A DNA stretch of 64,000 nt from Halalkalibacter krulwichiae (GTDB taxonomy: Bacteria > Bacillota > Bacilli > Bacillales > Bacillaceae_D): the NCBI RefSeq assembly GCF_002109385.1, contig NZ_CP020814.1, forward strand, positions 436,001 through 500,000, written 5' to 3'. A model generated the notes under the pieces. That model searched no databases, was not told where the DNA came from, and saw only the letters and a program-made list of their open reading frames with translations. How positions within the stretch are numbered: position 1 is the first letter of the stretch; every line of letters starts with the position of its first letter. This document shows, in pieces, positions 26,871 through 41,468 of the stretch. Made by a program: the position numbers and the translations under genes.

Positions 26871-27648
26871 ACCCTCTTACTTATCAAAAGCTTTTTCAGA
26901 GTAAGACAAATAATGCTCATCTTGTTACATTCGATAATGGAAATGATTATGTAGTAAAACTATTCAAGCCAAGTGAGGATAAAGCATTAATAAACGAATG
27001 GCTTGCTTATTGTATTGCTCGTTTTATGGGGCTGCCTATCCCATATTCCTATCTAATCGAAATGCCTAAATCGTTTGTAGAAGTGTTCCCAAAGGGTCAT
27101 GGCACTGTATATACGTCTAAGCAATTTGCTAGTAAATATATTGCAAATAGTGTCAATGCTCATGAAACAAAGGTCGAAAACATTTTAAACTACAACGATA
27201 TGGCAAAGATAATTGTCTTTGATTATTGGTTGTGCAATACAGACCGAACACGTAAGAATATATTATTACAAGAGCAAACGGCGGGAAATCACTTTTTATG
27301 GATCATTGATAATGCTGAGATATTTGATTCTTATTCCTGGACAATGAATGATCTTGAAAATCTTCCGCAAAATCTAATTAGAAGTGCGACCCATGAGTTG
27401 ATGGTGAGATTTATAAAGGAAGAAAAAGACTTTAAAATAGCTCTTACACACATTCAATCCATTCCAACTCAACTTCTAGAAGAGATTCTTTCTTTTGTTC
27501 CGAATGATTGGGGTTAACATTAGAAGAGAAACGTGAAGTTATTAGGGCGTTAAATTATAGACGTTATCATATTCTGCCGATGCTAATTGATGAATTTGTA
27601 AAAAAAGTTTTTCGTCCTCTTCATTTGCTAAATAGAGATAGTAGTTGA
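26867..27648 (+). CDS. HipA-like kinase domain protein, C-terminal frameshift
   Basis: Residues 1-216 are read to a stop at 27515. TFDNGNDYVVKLFKPSEDKA, NEWLAYCIARFMGLPIP, FDYWLCNTDRTRKNILL and WIIDNAEIF are the motifs of the stand-alone HipA-like kinase group (catalytic NTDR...N and D of DNAE). After the stop the neighbouring frame continues naturally with LTLEEKREVIRALNYRRYHI, LPMLIDEFVKKVF to a stop at 27646. Adding one G to the four-G run at 27510-27513 gives a 260-residue protein. No HipB-type antitoxin is adjacent, so it is unlikely to be a toxin-antitoxin pair. Confidence 0.75.
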
Positions 27649-27962
27649 TAAGGGCTATTCCAGTAGGGCCGGAGAACCAGTACATTTATAAGAGTAGTAG
27701 AGAACAGGTGAATACGACAAAATGCAGGGGCCGATTAAAGGGTTTCCTGCTTTTTTATATTAATTCAGCTATCGGTTGGAATTAGGTGTTACATTTTATC
27801 AAAATTAATTATTTGTATAATTACAGGACAAACTATAAACAATAAAGCATGATTGCTTTTTTAAACAATTTCTTTCTATTAAAAGCTTTAAGTAATTTAA
27901 CGGGATAAAATCATGGCCTTTTGGACCTTGCTTTTATAATACGTGATAAGGAGGCTGTTCCA
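27649..27962. other. intergenic region
   Basis: About 314 bases. A weak hairpin (GCAGG ... CCTGC, then six T, 27724-27756) probably terminates the operon to the left. The remainder is AT-rich and presumably holds the promoter of the ZIP transporter gene. Confidence 0.4.
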
Positions 27963-28718
27963 ATGTGGGGTGCCCTTTTTTGGGGAACGCTTGCGGCATC
28001 TGCTACATTACTTGGAGCCATTATAGCACTGAAATTCTCAATTCCAAAAAGGATCATTGGTTATATAATGGCGCTCGGGGCAGGTGCGTTAATTGGTGCG
28101 ACAACTTACGAGTTATTAGAAGAATCCCTAGAAATAAGCGGGTTTAAAGAAGTGGCAATAGGCTTTTTAGGTGGAGCGTTGCTTTTTACTATTTTAGATT
28201 ATTTTATTTCTCATAAAGGAGGAGGATACCAACGAAAAGAAGCAGATCGAAAGTTGGTTAAAGATTCTAAGCAACAAGATGATGGAAAAACGTCAGGAAT
28301 GGGTATTTTTATAGGGAGTGTTATGGATACACTACCTGAATCAGCGATGATTGGTTTAAGTTTAATTGGTGGCGAATCTGTTAGTTTAGCTCTTGTTGTC
28401 TCTGTTTTTATTAGTAATATACCTGAGGGTCTTTCGAGTACTGTCGGTTTGCGGCAAAGCGGTTTTTCCAAAAAGAAGATCATCGTTATGTGGAGTCTTG
28501 TCGTATTCTTCTCGGCATTAAGTGCTTTAGGCGGGGCTACGCTGTTGGAGTCTGCTTCAAATAGCATTAAAGCAATTGTTAGTTGCCTTGCAGGAGGGGC
28601 AATTATTGCTATGCTTGCTTCAACAATGATGCCTCAAGCTTATAAAGAAGGGGGACCAACTGTAGGATTTGTGACCTCAATTGGTGTTTTTATTTCGTTG
28701 TGGCTTCATTATTTATAA
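27963..28718 (+). CDS. ZIP-family divalent metal transporter
   Basis: 251 residues from the ATG at 27963, chosen because AAGGAGG ends 7 bases before it; the frame is open further upstream without a ribosome site. About eight membrane segments: TLAASATLLGAIIALKF, the helix IGSVMDTLPESAMIGLSLIG and SVFISNIPEGLSSTVGLRQS, the latter two with the conserved metal-site D/E/N-P-E residues of ZIP proteins. A soluble loop rich in charged residues separates the halves. Probably imports zinc or iron. Confidence 0.82.
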   Translation: MWGALFWGTLAASATLLGAIIALKFSIPKRIIGYIMALGAGALIGATTYELLEESLEISGFKEVAIGFLGGALLFTILDYFISHKGGGYQRKEADRKLVKDSKQQDDGKTSGMGIFIGSVMDTLPESAMIGLSLIGGESVSLALVVSVFISNIPEGLSSTVGLRQSGFSKKKIIVMWSLVVFFSALSALGGATLLESASNSIKAIVSCLAGGAIIAMLASTMMPQAYKEGGPTVGFVTSIGVFISLWLHYL

Positions 28719-28756
28719 GATAGATGTAATTTTAGTAGTTATTAATTTGGATAAAA

Positions 28757-28787
28757 AAATCCGTCGTCAGTATTTGACGACGGATTT
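28757..28787. terminator. bidirectional terminator
   Basis: AAATCCGTCGTCA / TGACGACGGATTT, perfect 13-bp stem with a 5-base loop, between the convergent ZIP transporter and katG genes, with A before and T after. Confidence 0.85.
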
Positions 28788-28794
28788 ACTTATA

Positions 28795-31035
<2,241 letters not shown>

Positions 31036-31085
31036 TTATAGTAAATAATTATGTCTCTTATCTTATAGCCTTTTAGATCAAAAGA

Positions 31086-31100
31086 CAATAATTATTATTA
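31086..31100. promoter_or_regulatory. PerR-box candidate upstream of katG
   Basis: CAATAATTATTATTA contains the whole ATAAT-N-ATTAT core of the PerR consensus TTATAATNATTATAA, with mismatches only in the outer arms. Position 78-92 bases before the katG start suits control of its promoter. The region is AT-rich, so chance matches are possible. Confidence 0.45.
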
Positions 31101-31452
31101 TGTAATCATTATATTAAATTATTTTATAAAAAGAAAGAATAATAACCTGTGATTTTCTCAATTAGTTTCTCTTTTTGAGATTTTTGTTCAATTTTTAGTA
31201 ATAATTTAAGGGGAAGAAGTACGTTTATTCTTTGTGGTATAAGTATTGCTGGTTGTAGAGAAAGGATCTTGTCTTCCTTATTAATACGTGAGTATCAGCA
31301 ATGAATATACCAAAAAAATAATTAACTGAATATTCAAAACGTGTTGATGCTGGTATAACAATATTATGAAATTTCTTTATAAACTTAATGTTCAAGGGCT
31401 TTTTTCGTATTAGAAAGCGATTAAATGTGGTCGCTTTCTGAGGTTGGTATGA
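31101..31452. other. intergenic region between katG and the monooxygenase remnant
   Basis: About 350 AT-rich bases without a supported gene, apart from the katG regulatory region at the left. Confidence 0.35.
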
Positions 31453-32090
31453 TTGATGAAGTCAAAATCTGAATTAAGAGTTGCGATCATCGGAGGGAGA
31501 ATTGGTGGTGCTGCTGCCGCAGTTGCTTTACAGCGTGGAGGAATCCGTGCAGAGATTTTTGAGCAAGCTCCCGTTATTAAAGAAAGAGGTCGGTGCTGGT
31601 GTTGGAATGCGTCCTCCATCTGTCCACTTTTTAAAAAGTGGGGGATTTATGATGAGATCGAAAGCAAGTCTTATTTGATGTGAATGTACAATCAAAGGAT
31701 ACATCATGGCGTCCGATTATTAAGAAAGGAGATATTGTTTAACAGTTAAGAAAACTTTGATTCGAGGATACAGAAAGTGGCGGAAAATGTAGAAGAATAC
31801 ACTTGTCGCCCTGTGTATGATATTGATACAATTGACCGCTGGCACTCCAATTGTATAACATTGCTTGGAGATGCAGCTCATGCAATGCAAAAACCATACT
31901 GGTCAAGGGGCCAATAGTGCGATACAAGATGCAGGAGTTTTGGCTGAAGCGTTAGATAATGCTGATTCTTTGGGAGACGTTAAAAAAATATCAGGCAATT
32001 AGAAAACCAGTAACAGACAAATATCAAAAACTCTCCCGCAAAGCACCAACGCAAGAAACTGACCACTTTCTAGAAGAAGGATCATTTTGA
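31453..32090 (+). pseudogene. FAD-dependent monooxygenase, decayed and internally deleted
   Basis: Pieces of a salicylate-hydroxylase-like flavoprotein are scattered over three frames: LRVAIIGGRIGGAAAAVALQ (dinucleotide fold) and FEQAPVIKE in one, VGAGVGMRPPSVHFLK in the next, WGIYDEIESKSYL back in the first, and after a gap WHSNCITLLGDAAHAM (the GD flavin motif) and GANSAIQDAGVLAEAL. A complete enzyme is about 390 residues; only about 200 codons remain, so the middle is deleted as well. Several independent lesions show this one is a true relic rather than a base-calling problem. Confidence 0.85.
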
Positions 32091-32134
32091 AAAGGCATAG
32101 GAAAGAGTAGTGAATATAGAAGGTCATTAGTTTG

Positions 32135-32260
32135 AGGAAGAGGCCGGGACTAACGAAAGTGTTTTATGAAAATAGAAACGTGACAACCTTACCGGAGCGG
32201 ATGCTATGCATCTATTACGTTTTGATTTTCGTTAAATTCTTTTGTCCCGGCTTCTTTTTT
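32135..32260. repeat. 126-base extended imperfect hairpin
   Basis: Arms pair in register over most of the length: GAAG(A)GGCCGGGAC with GTCCCGGCTTC, TAACGAAA with TTTCGTTA, and GAAAATAGAAACGT with ACGTTTTGATTTTC, ending in six T. It may be a miniature mobile repeat, a structured RNA, or a terminator with a very long stem. It lies between the dead monooxygenase and selO. Confidence 0.65.
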
Positions 32261-32425
32261 GCATTTGAAAATAAATAGTCTTAGCTAATGTTCTAACCTA
32301 GTTGATTATTCATACAGGATTATTTAAGGGATATTTAGTTGGAAAAAGTAGACACTAAAAGTACTATCGTGTGATGATATATAGTAAGGAATGCTATAAG
32401 GTTTAGAAGTAGAAAAGGAGGAAAT

Positions 32426-33895
32426 ATGACAAATAAACAAACAAAGCAAGGTTGGAATGTAGACAATAGTTATGCTAGTTTACCCAATGCTTTATTCTCT
32501 ACTATAAAATTAAATCCTGTTCAATCTCCAAAATTGCTAATTATTAACGACTCTTTGTCAGAATTTTTAGGATTAGATTCGGAGGCTCTTCAAAGAAATG
32601 AGGGAGTAGATATATTAGCGGGCAATCAAGTTCCAGAAGGAAGTGTGCCAATTGCTCAAGCGTATGCAGGACATCAATTTGGAAATTTCACGATGTTAGG
32701 AGATGGACGTGCGGTTTTGCTCGGTGAGCAGATCACCCCTCAAGGTAAACGTTTCGACATACAATTGAAAGGTTCAGGAAGAACACCTTATTCAAGGGGA
32801 GGAGATGGGCGCGCAGCTTTTGGACCGATGCTAAGAGAATATATTATGAGTGAAGCGATGCATGCACTTGGCATTGCAACTACACGTAGTTTAGCTGTTG
32901 TCACGACGGGAGAGTCTGTGTTTCGTGAAACAGAACTTCCTGGAGCAATATTGACACGGGTCGCTTCGAGTCATATCCGAGTCGGAACATTTCAATATGT
33001 TTCAGCAAGAGGCGATATTGATGACCTTAGAGCCTTTGCCAATTATACAATAAATAGACACTTTCCTGATCTTGAAGCGGAAGAAAATCGCTATCTAGCG
33101 CTTTTGAATGGAGTCATTAAACGTCAAGCAAAGTTAATTTCCAAGTGGCAATTGGTTGGTTTTATCCACGGAGTTATGAATACCGATAACATGACTATTT
33201 CAGGTGAAACGATCGACTATGGCCCATGTGCTTTTATGGATAAATATGATCCGAAAACGGTTTTTAGTTCAATTGATAGAGAAGGACGTTATTCGTATGG
33301 AAACCAGCCATACATAGGTGGTTGGAACTTAGCGCGATTTGCTGAAAGCTTGCTGCCGCTTTTGCATGAAGAGAAAGAGAAAGCACTTAATTTAGCTCAG
33401 GAAGCAATCTCAGGTTACTCCAAGCAGTATCAACAAGATTGGTTGAGTGGAATGCGTGCGAAATTAGGCTTGTTCAATGTAGAGGATCAGGATGAAGAAC
33501 TCATTGAAAGTCTTCTTAGTCTCATGCAGAAAGCGCAAGCTGATTTTACAAATACTTTCCACGCATTAACGTTAAATCAAATAGAAGGGACAGGTTTATC
33601 TTGCCAAAGAGAATTTAACGATTGGTTTGATAGATGGCAGGCTAGGTTAGGGCGGCAACAAGAATCAGATTCTGATTCTAAACAGCTGATGCAAAAGTCG
33701 AATCCGGTAGTCATTCCACGTAACCATAAAGTAGAGGAAGCTTTAGCAGCTGCAGTCGATAACAATAATCTTAGTTTAATGGAGCGCCTACTTCAAGTTC
33801 TCTCTAATCCGTACGACTATGCTAAAAAGAACGATGAATATATGAAACCCGCTGAACCGACAGATCGCCCGTATCAAACCTTCTGCGGAACGTAA
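32426..33895 (+). CDS. SelO/YdiU family protein adenylyltransferase (pseudokinase fold)
   Basis: 489 residues, the family's usual size. [40 protein letters not shown] and [20 protein letters not shown] form the flipped ATP site of Sel[21 protein letters not shown] and [11 protein letters not shown] carry the catalytic Asp and metal Asn. These enzymes attach AMP to proteins involved in redox balance. The normal bacterial C-terminus without selenocysteine ends RPYQTFCGT. Ribosome site AAAAGGAGG. Monocistronic. Confidence 0.93.
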   Translation: MTNKQTKQGWNVDNSYASLPNALFSTIKLNPVQSPKLLIINDSLSEFLGLDSEALQRNEGVDILAGNQVPEGSVPIAQAYAGHQFGNFTMLGDGRAVLLGEQITPQGKRFDIQLKGSGRTPYSRGGDGRAAFGPMLREYIMSEAMHALGIATTRSLAVVTTGESVFRETELPGAILTRVASSHIRVGTFQYVSARGDIDDLRAFANYTINRHFPDLEAEENRYLALLNGVIKRQAKLISKWQLVGFIHGVMNTDNMTISGETIDYGPCAFMDKYDPKTVFSSIDREGRYSYGNQPYIGGWNLARFAESLLPLLHEEKEKALNLAQEAISGYSKQYQQDWLSGMRAKLGLFNVEDQDEELIESLLSLMQKAQADFTNTFHALTLNQIEGTGLSCQREFNDWFDRWQARLGRQQESDSDSKQLMQKSNPVVIPRNHKVEEALAAAVDNNNLSLMERLLQVLSNPYDYAKKNDEYMKPAEPTDRPYQTFCGT

Positions 33896-33906
33896 CCTTT
33901 AAAAAT

Positions 33907-33950
33907 AAGAAGCAGGATCATATCATCATGATATGATCCTGCTTCTTTTG
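33907..33950. terminator. bidirectional terminator between selO and glnS
   Basis: Perfect 19-bp stem from AAGAAGCAGGATCATATCA, loop TCA, and its complement, then TTTT. One of the strongest hairpins in the window; convergent genes share it. Confidence 0.9.
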
Positions 33951-33956
33951 TTCATA

Positions 33957-35636
33957 TTAAAGCTTGAACGAACTCTTTAATGATACAATTAAATTAAATA
34001 CAAGACTCTCTTTAGTCGTATGTTTAGGATCAACATTAAAGTAACCATGTCTAAAAAATTGGAACTTGTCTTGTTCTTTTACATCCTTCATATTAGGTTC
34101 GACAAAGCCATGGAAGATTTGAAGAGAATGAGGATTTACTTGATCAAGGAATGTTCTTTCTACTTGTTCATCAGCTGAAGCTTCCTCTTCTAAAGTTTCA
34201 GGTTCTTCATTTAAGAGCAGCGGCTCGTATAAGCGGAATTGAGCAGGAACCGCTTGTGTTGCTTCGACCCAATGCAATGTGCCTTTCACTTTACGGCCGG
34301 TGAAGCCTGATCCACTTTTCGTTTCAGGATCATACGTACAATGAACTTCGACCACGTTGCCATCCTCATCTTTAATAATATCTTCGCATTTAATAAAATA
34401 AGCATGTTTTAATCGGACTTCGTTACCAGGGAAGAGGCGGAAATATTTCTTTGGTGGATTCTCCATGAAGTCCTCTTGTTCAATATAGATTTCTCTTGAG
34501 AAAGGAATTTGTCTAGTTCCCATTTCAGGATTTTCTGGATTGATTTCCGCTTCGAGCATTTCAACTTGCCCTTCCGGATAATTTGTAATAACGACTTTTA
34601 ACGGACGAACAATTCCCATCGTACGAGGAGCTTTCATTTTCAAGTCTTCCCTTACGAAGTAATCTAACATTTGAGAATCAACCATCCCAGATCCTTTTGA
34701 AACACCTGTTTCACGAACAAAAGCACGAATAGCTTCAGGTGTATAGCCTCTTCTGCGTAACCCAGAAATTGTTGGCATACGGGGATCATCCCAACCATCT
34801 ACAAAGCCTTCATCGACAAGTTGTTTCAATTTTCGTTTACTCATGACAGCATTTGTGATGTTTAAACGACCGAATTCAATTTGTTGTGGGGTGCTTGTCA
34901 TTTCACACTCTTCTACAATCCAATTGTATAACGGACGTTGATCTTCGAACTCAGTCGTACATATTGAATGTGTAACATCCTCAATAGCGTCTTCTAGCGG
35001 ATGAGCAAATGCATACATTGGATAAATACACCAGTCATCGCCTGTGTTGTGGTGTGTTGCATGAGAGATACGATAAATGACTGGATCTCTCATATTGATA
35101 TTAGGAGAGCTCATATCAATTTTTGCCCGTAAGACTTTCTTACCATTTTCGAACTCACCTTCACGCATGCGCTCGAATAAATCTAAGTTCTCTTCAATCG
35201 AACGAGTACGGTACGGACTGTCTTTTCCTGGCTCTGTTAGTGTGCCGCGATATTCACGAATTTCATCTGGCGAAAGGTCGTCGACATAGGCTTTTCCTTT
35301 TTTAATAAGTAGAACCGCTCTTTCGTACATTTGTTGAAAGTAGTCAGAAGCAAAAAACAGCCCATCCCAATCATAGCCGAGCCATTTTACATCTTCTTTA
35401 ATTGCGTGAACATATTCGGAGTCTTCTTTCAATGGATTTGTATCATCAAAACGTAAATGGGTCTTTCCGTTGAATTCGTCAGCTAAATCAAAGTTAATGA
35501 CAATTGATTTAGCATGTCCAATATGTAAGTATCCATTCGGCTCTGGTGGAAATCGAGTAATAACATGGTTTCGCTTGCCGGTTTCTATATCTTCTTTAAT
35601 GATATTTCGAATGAAATTGGAAGAGTTATGTTCCAT
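33957..35636 (-). CDS. glnS: glutaminyl-tRNA synthetase
   Basis: 559 residues. Class I synthetase signatures: [18 protein letters not shown] (HIGH) and [10 protein letters not shown] (the KMSKS equivalent), with [31 protein letters not shown] and the beta-barrel anticodon region of GlnRS (not GluRS, which has an all-helical one). It charges tRNA-Gln directly. Most bacilli lack GlnRS and make Gln-tRNA with GatCAB, so the gene may have come by transfer. The start is the ATG preceded by AAAGGGTG; no T-box leader is visible. Confidence 0.93.
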   Translation of the reverse strand: MEHNSSNFIRNIIKEDIETGKRNHVITRFPPEPNGYLHIGHAKSIVINFDLADEFNGKTHLRFDDTNPLKEDSEYVHAIKEDVKWLGYDWDGLFFASDYFQQMYERAVLLIKKGKAYVDDLSPDEIREYRGTLTEPGKDSPYRTRSIEENLDLFERMREGEFENGKKVLRAKIDMSSPNINMRDPVIYRISHATHHNTGDDWCIYPMYAFAHPLEDAIEDVTHSICTTEFEDQRPLYNWIVEECEMTSTPQQIEFGRLNITNAVMSKRKLKQLVDEGFVDGWDDPRMPTISGLRRRGYTPEAIRAFVRETGVSKGSGMVDSQMLDYFVREDLKMKAPRTMGIVRPLKVVITNYPEGQVEMLEAEINPENPEMGTRQIPFSREIYIEQEDFMENPPKKYFRLFPGNEVRLKHAYFIKCEDIIKDEDGNVVEVHCTYDPETKSGSGFTGRKVKGTLHWVEATQAVPAQFRLYEPLLLNEEPETLEEEASADEQVERTFLDQVNPHSLQIFHGFVEPNMKDVKEQDKFQFFRHGYFNVDPKHTTKESLVFNLIVSLKSSFKL

Positions 35637-35897
35637 GTTTTTTTCACCCTTTCTTCATTATGTATTGTGCATTATATACTTTTCCATAATACACTATTTA
35701 TTAGACAATATTGTATCATAAGTCCTTATTTGAACAAATGCTCGTTTGTAGCAATTCAAGACTCTTTTAGAAAGGGGAGGGCCTGTTTTTCTTCTAAGAA
35801 GGTAACTTCATGAACTTTCTAACTATATAGCTTGTCCAATATACGAGGTTGTATAAGTGTAACTCTTAAAAAGCAATAGATGTTCTCCCGTGTTTTT

Positions 35898-35952
35898 ATT
35901 GTTAACCATTATTATTTTTAAGTTGACAATAAAAACGATTAAGGTGTAAAAT
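35898..35952 (+). promoter_or_regulatory. BirA operator overlapping the bio operon promoter
   Basis: ATTGTTAAC (35898-35906), 15 bases, then GTTGACAAT (35922-35930): the inverted-repeat form bound by the biotin repressor BirA. The promoter -35 TTGACA (35924-35929) lies inside the right arm and the -10 TAAAAT (35947-35952) follows after 17 bases. Biotin-loaded BirA would shut off bioWAFDI. Confidence 0.88.
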
Positions 35953-36020
35953 TTCAAAAAAATGGTTACGTTTTGCTTTGAAGTTTTTGATAAAAGTAGC
36001 AAAGGAGAAGGGTGATAACA

Positions 36021-36806
36021 ATGCAAGCGGATAGATACACGATTCGAATGCGAGCTGCTAAAGGAGGACCACATGAAAATGGTGGTAAACATATCTCTGG
36101 TGGAGAAGCTCTTGTGAAGGAAGAAGAGATCAAAAGAGTTGTACATACGATGTTGGACAAGGCTTTAGACCATTCAAGAGGAAAACCAGACTTTCTACAA
36201 GTCACCGTTGAAGAAGTAGTAGAGCCAATTGACTATTTGAAGCCACTCCCAATCCATTCCCATCAAGTGAACTCATTACAAGAAGGGCAAGGTAAAGCTA
36301 TTAATCTACTAGAACTTTGCGGCATTCCTACATCAACGATCGAAAAGGCTTATCGTGTCATAGCTAATCCGCTAAATAGAGGATTGCGAGGAGCCATGTT
36401 CATCGATATTGATACTGGTCAGCGGGTCGATAGAAGAGGTGAAAAAGGTGTGCGTGTTTCACGAATGGATTGGAACGAAGAAAATTTTATTCTTTGGGCA
36501 ACTAGAAAGAAAATCAATAAAAGCTTAAGGATAAAGGAAGCAGTTACGCTTGCAACAAAAGTGGCAAATTGTCCAGAGGTCATGGCTGAATTGTGCTGGT
36601 CAGATGACCCAGATTATCTCACAGGCTACGTTTCCAGTATAAAAATTGGTTATCAACGTATATCCAAACTAAAAAAATTTGGGGATGAATCAGGCTGTCG
36701 AATCTTTTTTGTACGTGCCTGTGATGTAACTTCTTGCATAGATTATCTGGAAAACAGGCCAACATTACTTTTATGGGAGGAAGAGAATGATGAACAACTT
36801 AATTGA
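36021..36806 (+). CDS. bioW: 6-carboxyhexanoate-CoA ligase (pimeloyl-CoA synthetase)
   Basis: 261 residues; ATG at 36021 is about ten bases after AAAGGAGAAGG, while an in-frame GTG nine bases earlier touches the ribosome site. [20 protein letters not shown] at the N-terminus and [24 protein letters not shown] are BioW hallmarks. It activates pimelate to pimeloyl-CoA for biotin synthesis. First gene of the BirA-controlled operon; the bioA start overlaps its end by 20 bases. Confidence 0.93.
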   Translation: MQADRYTIRMRAAKGGPHENGGKHISGGEALVKEEEIKRVVHTMLDKALDHSRGKPDFLQVTVEEVVEPIDYLKPLPIHSHQVNSLQEGQGKAINLLELCGIPTSTIEKAYRVIANPLNRGLRGAMFIDIDTGQRVDRRGEKGVRVSRMDWNEENFILWATRKKINKSLRIKEAVTLATKVANCPEVMAELCWSDDPDYLTGYVSSIKIGYQRISKLKKFGDESGCRIFFVRACDVTSCIDYLENRPTLLLWEEENDEQLN

Positions 36807-38137
36807 AAAAAGCAAGAAATATCTTTGGTTACCTTTTACACAAATGAAGGATTATGACTACAATCCTCTAATCATTGAAAGCGGTACAGGCATTAAAGTG
36901 AAAGATATTGATGGCAACGAATATTATGATGGATTTTCATCTGTTTGGCTTAATGTTCATGGTCATAGAAAAACGGAATTAGACGAAGCAATTAAAAGAC
37001 AGTTGGATAAAATTGCTCACTCAACGTTACTAGGTATGACCAATGTCCCCGCTACAGAACTTGCAGAAAAATTGGTTCAAGTGACGCCGGAGCGGCTAAC
37101 ACGAGTCTTCTATTCGGATAGTGGCGCTGAGGCAATGGAGATTGCTTTAAAGATGGCCTTTCAGTATTGGAAAAACATAGGGAAACCAAAGAAACAAAAG
37201 TTTATCTCGATGCAAAATGGTTATCACGGCGACACGATTGGTGCAGTAAGTGTTGGGGCAATAGATCTGTTTCATCATGTTTATGGACCGTTGATGTTTA
37301 ATAGTATAAAGGCTTCGATTCCTTATGTTTATCGTTCGGAAAGTGAAGACCCTATACAATGCCGTGATCAATGCTTACAAAAGCTAGAAGAAATATTGAT
37401 CTGCCATCATGAAGAAATTGCAGCTCTTTCAATTGAGTCAATGGTTCAAGGGGCTGCTGGAATAATTGTTATGCCTGAAGGGTTTCTATCAGGAGTTCGT
37501 GCTTTATGTACAAAATATGATGTTCTTATGATTGTCGACGAAGTGGCTACAGGGTTCGGCCGCACGGGAAGAATGTTTGCCTGTGAGCATGAAAATGTTC
37601 AGCCTGATTTAATGGCAGCGGGAAAAGGATTAACAGGTGGTTATCTCCCAATTGCAGTGACACTTGCAACGGAAGAGATTTATGAAGCTTTCTATGAAGA
37701 CTATGAACAGCTTAAAACATTCTTTCATGGTCACTCCTATACAGGTAACCAACTTGGGTGTGCTGTAGCACTGGAAAACCTACATCTTTTTGAATCTGAA
37801 AACATAGTTAAACGTGTTGCGGAAAAATCGGAATATTTACAAAAGTCGCTCGAATGCCTTCGAGAACTTCCTCATGTAGGGGAGATTAGACAATTAGGTT
37901 TCATGTGTGGTGTTGAACTTGTGCAAGACAAAAGAACAAAGAGTCCATTTGCATTTGAAAGGAGAGTAGGTTATAAAGTCTCCTTGAAAATGAGGGAACT
38001 TGGGATGTTAACAAGGCCGCTAGGAAACGTTATTGTCTTCATGCCCCCTCTAGTCAGTACACAAACTGAGCTAGAGGAAATGGTAGCAATTATGAGAGAT
38101 GCGATTAGCATCGTATGCCAAGAGGAGGAGGCTACTC

Positions 38138-38154
<17 letters not shown>
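36787..38154 (+). CDS. bioA: adenosylmethionine-8-amino-7-oxononanoate aminotransferase
   Basis: 455 residues of the class III PLP aminotransferases. [20 protein letters not shown], the [16 protein letters not shown] phosphate site, [14 protein letters not shown] (Asp to PLP) and the lysine in [13 protein letters not shown] are in the right order. It converts KAPA to DAPA. It overlaps both neighbours, indicating tight translational coupling. Confidence 0.93.
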
Positions 38155-39996
<1,842 letters not shown>

Positions 39997-40010
39997 AAAG
40001 GTGTGGTTCC

Positions 40011-41186
40011 ATGAAAACAGAGTTCGAGGATTTAACGCAAAACCCGTATCCTTTTTATGAAGAAATTCGTGCTCAGTCACCTATACACTGGGGAGAGTTT
40101 TTCGGGAACCGTGGCTGGTACATAACAGGTTATGAAGAAGCAAGCATGATCTTGAAAGATCTTCGTTTTCAAAATCGCATGCCGCTTCCAGAAACAACAA
40201 AGTGGTTCGAACGTTTAAAAGAGATCCAGAAACAGATGGTACTTTATCAAAATCCGCCTGACCATAGGAAGATACGTAGACTGGTAAATGAAAGATTTAC
40301 TCCTAAGGTACTAGAACGGTACGTGTTTATGATTGAAGAAACAGCTGAACAATTATTTTCACATATAAAAAATGATAAGAAGCTCGACTTTATTGCTGAC
40401 TTTGCTTTTCCGCTAGCAAGCACAGTGATAGCTAGACTTTTAGGCGTTCCGGAAAGAGATAAAGATCTATTCAGAAGGTGGGCATTAACGTTAATTGATA
40501 CGATTGATCTCAACCGTTCTAGAAAATCATTAGTGAAGGGGAATGAATGCATTGTAGAGATGGTTCATTATTTTAAAAGTTTGATCCTAAATAGTAAACG
40601 AAATCGAAAAAATGATCTCATTAGTGTGTTGGTAGAGGAGCAGAACAATGATAAGTTAACAGAGGATGAGGTCCTATCAACTTGTATTCTTTTACTAATA
40701 GCCGGTCACGAAACAACAGTGAATTTAATTAGTAATGCGATTTACTGTTTGGCAACTAATCAAGAGCAACAAATAAAATTAAGAGAAGAACCTCTCCTAC
40801 TAAAAACGGCAATTGAAGAGGTGTTACGTTATGAGAGTCCGACTCAATTAACGGCTCGTATCGCTTCAACAGATGTGATCATTAATCAAACACAAATTAA
40901 AAAAGGTGATCATATCTATCTTTTTCTTGGTGCTTGTAATCGTGATCCCAAAAATTTCCCGAATGCGAATACTTTGGATTTTGCGAGGGAGCCTAATCCT
41001 CATCTTTCATTTGGGGCAGGAATTCATTTTTGTTTAGGCTCGGAATTGGCAAAAATAGAAACAAAAGCAGCTCTTCGTACTATTTTAAAGAATACAAACT
41101 CAATACAAATTGATTCAAAACAACTGGAGTGGAGAAATCTTACGGGATTTAGAGCATTGAAAGAATTGCCAGTGGTGTTTAATTAA
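40011..41186 (+). CDS. bioI: cytochrome P450 of biotin synthesis (BioI)
   Basis: 391 residues. AGHETTVNLISNAIYCL is the oxygen-binding I helix, EVLRYESP the K-helix ExxR, and FGAGIHFCLGSELAKIE holds the haem cysteine (about residue 343). BioI cleaves acyl-ACP chains to pimeloyl-ACP. It is the last gene; bioB, which stands between bioD and bioI in B. subtilis, is not here. Confidence 0.92.
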   Translation: MKTEFEDLTQNPYPFYEEIRAQSPIHWGEFFGNRGWYITGYEEASMILKDLRFQNRMPLPETTKWFERLKEIQKQMVLYQNPPDHRKIRRLVNERFTPKVLERYVFMIEETAEQLFSHIKNDKKLDFIADFAFPLASTVIARLLGVPERDKDLFRRWALTLIDTIDLNRSRKSLVKGNECIVEMVHYFKSLILNSKRNRKNDLISVLVEEQNNDKLTEDEVLSTCILLLIAGHETTVNLISNAIYCLATNQEQQIKLREEPLLLKTAIEEVLRYESPTQLTARIASTDVIINQTQIKKGDHIYLFLGACNRDPKNFPNANTLDFAREPNPHLSFGAGIHFCLGSELAKIETKAALRTILKNTNSIQIDSKQLEWRNLTGFRALKELPVVFN

Positions 41187-41196
41187 AAGGAATTAG

Positions 41197-41238
41197 AAAG
41201 GCCTACTCCCTAAAAAAATTTGGGGAGGTAGACCTTTT
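41197..41238 (+). terminator. terminator of the bio operon
   Basis: AAAGGCCTACTCCC / GGGGAGGTAGACCTTTT with an A/T-rich loop and a single bulge. Confidence 0.8.
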
Positions 41239-41258
41239 ATCTTTAGCCCTTGGAATTC

Positions 41259-41336
41259 TTATGTAGGACCTGAGTAATGAAGATGCTCTTCAAGAGGGAA
41301 GGTGATTGTAAATGTTGTACCTTTTCCGATCATACT
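41259..41336 (-). pseudogene. histidine kinase C-terminal remnant
   Basis: The last 25 codons read SMIGKGTTFTITFPLEEHLH plus a short tail: the final ATP-domain strand (GKGTTFTITFPL) of a sensor kinase. Nothing upstream in any frame restores a kinase, so only the tail is left. Confidence 0.55.
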
Positions 41337-41468
41337 CTTAATACTCGATTTCTGTTTTGGATATACATATACTGAACATTCTTGTTTAATCAAACGTTTG
41401 TTTAACAAGGTAAGGAGGCAATTCCTTTCAATGGTTGTCTTCTTAATTAAAAAAAGGATGTGTAAAGC

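Noticed and set aside
26867..27648. HipA toxin of a HipAB toxin-antitoxin pair
   Set aside because: No HipB-like helix-turn-helix gene adjacent; the protein belongs to the stand-alone HipA-like group and is embedded in a sugar-transfer operon.
33957..35636. Glutamyl-tRNA synthetase
   Set aside because: The C-terminal half is the beta-barrel type and the catalytic motifs are those of GlnRS.
35637..36000. T-box leader before glnS
   Set aside because: No T-box sequence or specifier stem is visible on the minus strand.
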